Source: Prorocentrum cordatum
Lineage: Eukaryota > Sar > Dinophyceae > Prorocentrales > Prorocentraceae
Assembly (NCBI GenBank): GCA_963575745.1
Contig: CAUYUJ010003655.1
Span: 1-32,500, forward strand
Direction: 5' to 3'
Length of the DNA stretch: 32,500 bases
Every line of letters begins with the position of its first letter. Position 1 is the stretch's first letter. Made by a program: the position numbers and the translations under genes. The notes under the pieces are model-generated. The model made no database searches. It was not told the origin of the DNA and saw only the letters and a list, made by a program, of their open reading frames with translations. This document shows, piece by piece, positions 27,656-32,500 of the stretch.

Positions 27656-27920
27656 GGAGACGCGGGTGTGACGCGGCAGAGAAGAACACCAGAACCCCAC
27701 AATATATGTGGGGAACCATATCTAGCATGCTAGGCTAGGCATGCCCTGTCGGATCGCATCTGTGTTTGAACGCTCGGGCTCGAGCTTTGACGTAAACATC
27801 TGAACATGCGTTCCCCGAATTAATCAGTAGGGCATTAGGGGAACGGGCGTGGGAGAAGTCAGACCAGGTGGAGTGGGAAGAAGAGAAGCGGATAATGACG
27901 AGAAGAGGGAGCGGAGGAGG
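27653..27920. other. unique spacer with two short palindromes
   Basis: Contains the hairpin CCCCACA-ATATA-TGTGGGG (27695-27713) and the perfect palindrome CTAGCATGCTAG (27722-27733). No coding signal is recognised. Confidence 0.6.
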
Positions 27921-28937
27921 AAGAGACCTTCTGGGGTCCTCTTGGGTCATTCTTCGGCGCTCCTGGGAGCTTCCTGGGGGTCTTTTGGAAGCCTCTTGCG
28001 GGCCTCCTTGGGGCTCTTGGGGGCGTCTTGGGGGCGTCGTGGGGGCTTCTTGGACCGTCTTTGAGGCTTCTTGGGCGGACTTGGAAGCATCTTGGACCCT
28101 CTTGGGCCGTCTTGGAGACCATGTCTTGGGCCGTCCTGGAGGCCATCTTGGACCATCTTGGGCGAACTTGGAGGCCTCTTGGGGCCGTTTTGGAAGCTTC
28201 CTGGGCCGTCATGAGGTCATCTTGGATGACTTTAGGGCTATCTTGAGGCGATCTTCGGGGCCTCTTGGGCCGTCTTGTGCTGTCGGAAGGCCGAACAGAT
28301 GCTGGCGTATGCCAAAATTCTTCAAATACCTGAGGGGAAACCAATGATTTTGGCCTCTTCGGGCCCTCCTGGAGGACCCCTTGAAGGCCTCTTGGGCTGT
28401 CTTGGGCGCCTCTTGGGGGCCTCTTGGGCCGTCTTGGGCGGACTCGGAGCCATCTTGGACCCGCTTGGGCCGTCTTGGAAGCCATCTTGGGCCACTTGGA
28501 CCCCAAGGTCGCGATTTTTTGAGGATGTCCCTAGCGAGACGGCCGTGGGGAGGCACGGCAACTACCTTTTCCAGGAGGCCAGCGGCACGGACTGGAGGCC
28601 CAGGGGAGAGTTCTTTCAGAAAAAGAACCCAAACAAACCCAGCAGGGTCTAGCACGCCAGGCACCCTTGTGATGAATCAACAGGGGGCGGCGGATCGAAG
28701 ACGCCTACGGCGAATCACCGCCGCCCCCTGTCATTTGGAATCGCCCATGTGGCCGAGCGTTGTGGCAAGAGCTCTGCCAAGCTATCGAAACATGTGTTCC
28801 CCCAACAGTTGTGGAAACCCTTCGGTGAACATTTGGGGGAGGACGGCGGGGAAGATCAGAAGAAGGAGGGGGAGAAGGAGGAGGGGGAGGAGGAGGAGGG
28901 GGAGGAGGAGGAGGAGGAGGAGGAGGAAGAGGGGGCA
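27921..28937 (+). repeat. 1-kb dispersed repeat, copy B
   Basis: This 1017-base copy is colinear with copy A: GAGACCTT start, array of CTTGGAGGCC and GGGCCGTCTTGG words, TCGGAAGGCCGAAC (28275), CCAATGATT, GGGCCCTCCTGGAGGACC, CCAGGGGAGAGTTC, hairpin at 28681-28740, GGAAACCCTTCGG and a (GAG)n tail at 28857-28930. Both copies keep the same order and almost the same length while differing at many bases. Open frames on both strands are repeat-derived. After the tail, CATCTTGGGAGCC..GGGGCACTC resembles the start of the repeat again. Confidence 0.8.
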
Positions 28938-29119
28938 TCTTGGGAGCCTTTGAGGGGCACTCGGAGCCTCGTGGGGGCTTCTTGGGGGCCTCTTTTTACC
29001 TAACAGCGAAGACTGATAGGTTTCTAGTTGACTCAAAAGAGCTCACAGATCACTCCACAGGGGGGTCCGGGCAGGTGTTGGGGAGTTGCCGGGCGGCAGG
29101 GTGCCGGGCTCGTTTTTCA
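28938..29119. other. spacer between dispersed repeat and 73-bp satellite
   Basis: The first 60 bases resemble the beginning of the dispersed repeat; the rest is unique. No gene is seen. Confidence 0.45.
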
Positions 29120-29700
29120 CCAACAGTCACACACTTCGTGCTCTTCGACTTCCCAGAACTCCATTCCCAGGCCACATTCTGAATACCCGGATGCAACAGT
29201 CACACACAAAGTGCTCTTCGAGATCCCAGAACGCCATTCCCGGGCCACATTCTGGAGGCCGGATGCAACAGTCACACACTTCGTGCTCTTCGAGTTCCCA
29301 GAACTCCATTCCCGGGCCACATTCTGGAGGGCCGGATGCAACAGTCACACACTTCGTGCTCTTCGACTTCCCAGAACTCCATTCCCGGGCCACATTTTGG
29401 ATGCCCGGAGCCAACTGTAGGCCACTTCGTGCTCTTCTATTTCCCAGAACTCCATTCCCGGGCCACATTTTGAATGCCCGGAGCCAACTGTAGGCCACTT
29501 CGTGCTCTTCGAGTTCCCAGAACTCCATTCCCGGGCCACATTTTGAATGCCCGGAGCCAACTGTAGGCCACTTCGTGCTCTTCGAGTTCCCAGAACTTCC
29601 CGGGCCACATTTTGAATGCCCGTAGCCAACTGTAGGCAACTTCGTGCTCTTCGACTTCCCAGAACTCCCATTCCTGGGCCACATTTTCAGCAGGGGCAAG
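29120..29700. repeat. 73-bp tandem satellite, 8 copies
   Basis: GTGCTCTTCG (one copy reads GTGCTCTTCT) recurs at 29138, 29211, 29283, 29356, 29429, 29502, 29575 and 29644, a period of 72-73 with one shorter last unit (69). Units also carry TTCCCAGAACTCCATTCCCGG and GCCACATT. Two sub-types exist: the first four carry GGATGCAACAGTCACACAC, the later ones GGAGCCAACTGTAGGCCAC. The period is not a multiple of three. Confidence 0.95.
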
Positions 29701-30495
29701 AGCACGACGAGGAGGAGGACGAGCAAGACCAGGAGGACGAGGACGAGCAGGAGCAGGACGAGGAGCAGGAGGAGCAGGAGAAGAAGGACGAGCAGGAGGA
29801 GGAGGAGGACGAGCAGGAGGAGGAGGACGACCAGGAGGAGGAGGACGACCAGGAAGAGGAGGAGGAGGAGGAGGGGAGGGGGAGGAGTACCAGGAGGAGG
29901 AGGAGGAGGAGGAGGAGGAGGAGGAGGAGGAGGAGGAGGAGGAGGAGGAGGAGGAGGAGGAGGAAGAGGAGGAGGAGGAGGAGGAGGACGAGGACGAGGA
30001 CGAGGAGGAGGAGGAGGAGGGGGGGGGAGAGTACCAGGAGGAGGAGAACGAGGACCACCAGGAGGAGGAGGAGGAGGAGGAGGAGGAGGAGGAGGAGGAG
30101 GAGGAGGAGGACACCAGGAGGAGGAGGACGAGCAAGACGAGGAGGACGAGAACGAGGACGACCAGGAAGAGGAGGAGGAGGAGGAGGGGAGGGGGAGGAC
30201 TACCAGGAGGAGGAGGAGGAGGAGGAGGAGGAGGAGGAGGAGGAGGGAGGAGGAGGAGGACGAGGAGGAGGAGGAGGAGGAGGACGAGGAGGAGGGGGGG
30301 GGAGAGCACCAGGAGGAGGAGAACGAGGACCACCAGGAGGAGGAGGAGGAGGAGGAGGAGGAGGAGGAGGAGAGCACCAGGAGGAGGAGGACGAGCAAGA
30401 CGAGGAGGACGAGAACGAGGACGAGCAGGAGGAAGAGGAGGAGGAGGAGGAGGAGGAGGAGGAGCAGGAGAAAGAGGAGGAGGAGGAGGCAGGCT
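29695..30495 (+). repeat. GGA/GAC purine-rich repeat, 800 bp
   Basis: An imperfect GAG/GGA/GAC/CAG repeat with almost no pyrimidines apart from C. A segment beginning GGGGGGAGAG.ACCAGGAGG occurs at about 30021 and 30297, so part of the tract is duplicated with a period of about 277. Long frames read poly-Glu, poly-Arg or poly-Gly (+) and poly-Ser, poly-Leu or poly-Pro (-). These are not genes. Confidence 0.92.
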
Positions 30496-30669
30496 GAGGC
30501 TGAGGCTGTGACTGCGACTGCCGTTGCCGCTGCGACTGTCATCGCGAATGCGACTACGACTGCGAGAACAGCAGAATTCGACAACTGGATTTTCATCTGA
30601 ATCTTAAGGGGAATGCTTTCAGATATGCTTCTACACATCGCTGTTAGGTTGCTTTGCCGGGATAATTTG
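30496..30669. other. GCTGAG/GCGACT repeat edge and unique spacer
   Basis: GCTGAGGCTGAGGCTGTGACTGCGACTGCC-like degenerate hexamers fade into unique AT-richer DNA around 30580-30650. No gene is seen. Confidence 0.5.
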
Positions 30670-30865
30670 CAGTCTTAAGGCATTCCTGGCTCGTCTGATG
30701 CCGTCGGAAGCCGTCTTGGTGGCCTCTCTGGTCCGACTTGGGGCCCTCTTGGGGTGCTCCAGGGCCGTCTTGGTGGTCATTTGGGGCCGTCTTGGGGCCC
30801 TCTTGGTGCCGTCTTGGGGGCCCCTTGGGCCGTCTTGGGGCCATCCTGGAGACCATTTCTTTATT
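30670..30865 (+). repeat. partial copy C of the 1-kb dispersed repeat
   Basis: GGCATTCCTGGCTCGTCTGATGCCGTCGG, then CTCTTGGGGTGCTCCAGGGCCGTCTTGG, parallels 14072-14145 of copy A (TTCCTGGGCCATCTGACGCCGTCGG, CTCTTGGGGTGCTTCAGGGCC). Only the 5' array part is present, and it stops just before the foldback element at 30875. Confidence 0.7.
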
Positions 30866-31013
30866 GCTTGAGGCATGACGGGCGTCATGGCCCCCGCTCC
30901 CCCCCCCTATGACGTAACGCTCCCCCCCCCAGTGCGCTCCAGGCACTGCCGCCGTGTGCGCTGGGTTCCGCGTAGGTGTCCGCGGAAGAATCCGCATAGG
31001 AGTCTGATCCGCA

Positions 31014-31014
<1 letters not shown>

Positions 31015-31074
<60 letters not shown>
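31015..31074 (+). repeat. (TCG)20 microsatellite, left
   Basis: Pure TCG repeat followed by CTCGTGGCTCGTCGCTGATCG. A similar tract in the same orientation lies at 32293-32359. Confidence 0.95.
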
Positions 31075-31075
<1 letters not shown>

Positions 31076-31240
31076 TCGTGGCTCGTCGCTGATCGTTGTC
31101 GTGCGCACGGACGCGGCTGGAGTTCCGGGCCGATCACGGCAATCATCTGAGGGGGTGTGGAGGGGGTCGATGACATCATGTTTCGCACCAGCGGCGTCTG
31201 GGAATGCTTAGGAATGACGGAGGACGGGTAGCACCAGCAT

Positions 31241-31552
31241 GTAGGTGGCGATTTTCACCACAACGCCTGTGTACACCACAGTGCCTGCGTGCACCACAGC
31301 GCCTGTGTACACCACACCGCCTATGTACACCACGGCAGCCGCGTGCAACACAGCGTCAGTTTGTGCCACCGTGCTCGCGGGCACAACAGCTGTTGTGTAC
31401 ACCGCAGCGCCTGCGTACACCACATCAGCCGCGTGCACCACAGCACCAGTGTACACCATAATGCCTGCGTGCGTTGCAGTGCCTGTGTGCACCACGGCGC
31501 TTGTGTACACCACAGCAAACGTGTGCAACACAGCGCCACACTTGCATATCGA
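31241..31552 (+). repeat. 18-bp repeat array, left arm (about 16 units)
   Basis: The consensus unit is close to GCCTGTGTACACCACAGC, alternating with forms carrying GTGCACCAC. With 18-base spacing the + strand frame 31245-31559 stays open and reads hexapeptide repeats such as TTAPVY. There is no support for expression; openness follows from the unit length. The reverse complement of the same array lies at 31970-32275. Confidence 0.85.
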
Positions 31553-31799
31553 ATGTTAGAAGGAATTCGTATGACAAAATGGAGCGCTTGTAGATTCCAT
31601 TAAAAGCAAAACAAAGGAATCCTTTTGGACAAAGGAGCGCCGCTGGAATCTACGAGTTCTCCTAACTTCTTCCATCTGCGTCCAGGAGGCTCCAGCTAAA
31701 TTGGCCGTGCGAGAACCAAGTGGGCCGATTCAATCGACCATTACGCGGTGCACTGCGCGCTCCACTGCGCCTGCTCCAGCTCCACCCCGCACGACAGGG
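31553..31799. other. AT-richer centre of the foldback structure
   Basis: Unique sequence between the arrays contains inverted short words GTAGATTCC (31590-31598) and GGAATCTAC (31645-31653), each next to GGAGCGC. No gene is seen. Confidence 0.5.
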
Positions 31800-31935
31800 G
31801 GCAAGGAGGAGGAAGAGGACGAGGAGGAGGAAGAGGAGGAGGAAAAGGAGGAGGAGTAGGAGGAGGAGGAGGAGGAGGAGGAGGAGGAGGAGGAAGGGGA
31901 GGAGGAGGAGGAGGTGCAGGAGGAGGGAAGAGGGA
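31800..31935 (+). repeat. GAG/GGA purine tract
   Basis: A GGAGGAGGA microsatellite with a few interruptions, located between the centre of the foldback structure and its right array. Confidence 0.9.
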
Positions 31936-31969
31936 AGAACGTCGCGTTCGCTTATCAGCACTGTCCTGC

Positions 31970-32275
31970 ACGCAGGCACTGGTGTACAGTCGCGTTGCGT
32001 TGCACGCGGATGCTGTGGTGTAGACAGGCGCTGTGGCGTGCACAGGCGCTGCGGTGCACGCAAGCATTGTGGTGTACACAGGCGCTCTGTTGCACATGGT
32101 TGCTTCGGTGTGCACATGTACACTGGCGCTGTAGTGTACGCAAGCACTGTGGTGTACACAAGCGCTGCGTTGCACACGGTTCTTGCGGTGTACGCAGGTG
32201 TTGTGGTGTTCGCGCGCGTTGTGGTGCACGCGAGCGATGTGTACAAAGGCGCAGTGGGGCATATCGCCACCTAAA
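31970..32275 (-). repeat. 18-bp repeat array, right arm (inverted)
   Basis: Read on the - strand it begins TAGGTGGCGAT and continues with CCTTTGTACAC, GTGTACACCACA and GCGTGCACC words as in the left arm. The - strand frame is open across most of it. Units have diverged more than in the left arm and one insertion breaks the 18-base phase. Confidence 0.8.
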
Positions 32276-32291
32276 TTTTGCTCGCGTCGTC

Positions 32292-32292
<1 letters not shown>

Positions 32293-32359
<67 letters not shown>
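32293..32359 (+). repeat. (TCG)22 microsatellite, right
   Basis: A nearly pure TCG repeat followed by TTCGTTGCTCATCGCTCGTCG. It has the same orientation as the left tract, so it does not share the inverted symmetry of the arms. Confidence 0.95.
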
Positions 32360-32500
32360 TCGTTGCTCATCGCTCGTCGCGTCGTGCGCGCGAGCGCGGC
32401 CGTGGTGCCAGAGCCACGCGGCGGGGGGGGTGCGTTACGTCATACCCCCCCCCCCGGCCCCCCCCCCATGACGCCCGTCATCGCCGAACATAAAGAAACG

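Larger units (their letters stand above)
30875..32481. mobile_element. 1.6-kb foldback-like structure with terminal inverted repeats
   Basis: The left end reads ATGACGGGCGTCAT (30875-30888), a C-rich spacer, then ATGACGTAACGC (30909-30920). The right end carries the reverse complements in mirrored order: GCGTTACGTCAT (32432-32443), a C-rich spacer, then ATGACGCCCGTCAT (32468-32481). Inside are convergent 18-bp repeat arrays, each starting TAGGTGGCGAT on its own strand, plus one (TCG)n tract per side in direct orientation. No transposase frame is present and no target duplication is seen. It could be a non-autonomous foldback transposon or a palindromic local duplication. Confidence 0.6.

Noticed and set aside
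29127-30638. 503-codon - strand frame rich in Ser, Leu and Pro
   Set aside because: It reads through the 73-bp satellite and the purine repeat; composition and repeats explain its length.
30875-32481. Autonomous DNA transposon
   Set aside because: No transposase-like frame exists between the inverted ends; all open frames come from repeats.
1-32500. tRNA and rRNA genes
   Set aside because: I looked for cloverleaf-like B-box words (GGTTCGAATCC type) and rRNA core segments and saw none; a tRNA search program would be more reliable.

Overview
This window looks like a repeat-rich intergenic stretch of a eukaryotic nuclear genome, most likely a GC-rich dinoflagellate. The evidence is a 9.7-kb Ty1/copia-type LTR retrotransposon with a very long polyprotein, a decayed non-LTR element of RNase H / endonuclease / reverse transcriptase / zinc-finger type, a 14-base match to the 3' end of the dinoflagellate spliced leader, and dense satellites and microsatellites. 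I see no convincing host protein gene, tRNA or rRNA. The dinoflagellate assignment is an inference; no species can be named from the sequence alone.

Layout. 1-3120: C/G-run blocks, short GATC/GATTGCAATC repeats, a ten-copy 101-bp satellite (985-2015) and purine-rich GGA/GAT tracts. 3130-3415: a 3' fragment of a dispersed repeat with its GAG tail. 3430-12770: remnants of what may be one or more non-LTR retrotransposons. They comprise an acidic, Pro/Thr-rich leader region, split by a TATGC simple-sequence array (4400-5420), then decayed sequence, a (TG)36 tract, an RNase H domain (about 7700-8180), an AP-type endonuclease (about 8375-9080), a reverse transcriptase (9699-11684) and two zinc fingers (11898-12077). 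Many stops and frameshifts and a mutated RT catalytic motif mark it as dead. 12930-15085: an ACC/AAC-rich repeat, a pyrimidine-rich stretch and a full copy (A) of a 1-kb dispersed repeat.

15085-27050: a roughly 91-bp satellite carrying a NotI site in nearly every unit. It is interrupted by a complete copia-type element (15548-25241) with about 97% identical LTRs, a 5-bp target duplication (ATGCC), a primer-binding site, a gag broken by one stop plus a downstream frame change and two more stops, and an uninterrupted 2242-codon pol. The pol encodes zinc ribbon, protease-like, methyltransferase-like, integrase, reverse transcriptase and RNase H regions.

27060-32500: GT-rich DNA, copy B of the 1-kb dispersed repeat (27921-28937), an eight-copy 73-bp satellite (29120-29700), 800 bp of GGA/GAC purine repeat, a third partial dispersed repeat, and a 1.6-kb foldback-like structure (30875-32481). 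The foldback has outer inverted repeats, convergent arrays of an 18-bp repeat and (TCG)n tracts.

The genes present act only for the mobile elements: Gag packages RNA, the integrase inserts the cDNA, and RT/RNase H copies it. The most interesting points are the precise nesting of the copia element in the satellite, its methyltransferase-like insert, the unusual RNase H-first order of the non-LTR element, the spliced-leader relict, the 1-kb repeat family with GAG tails and a conserved hairpin, and the foldback element.
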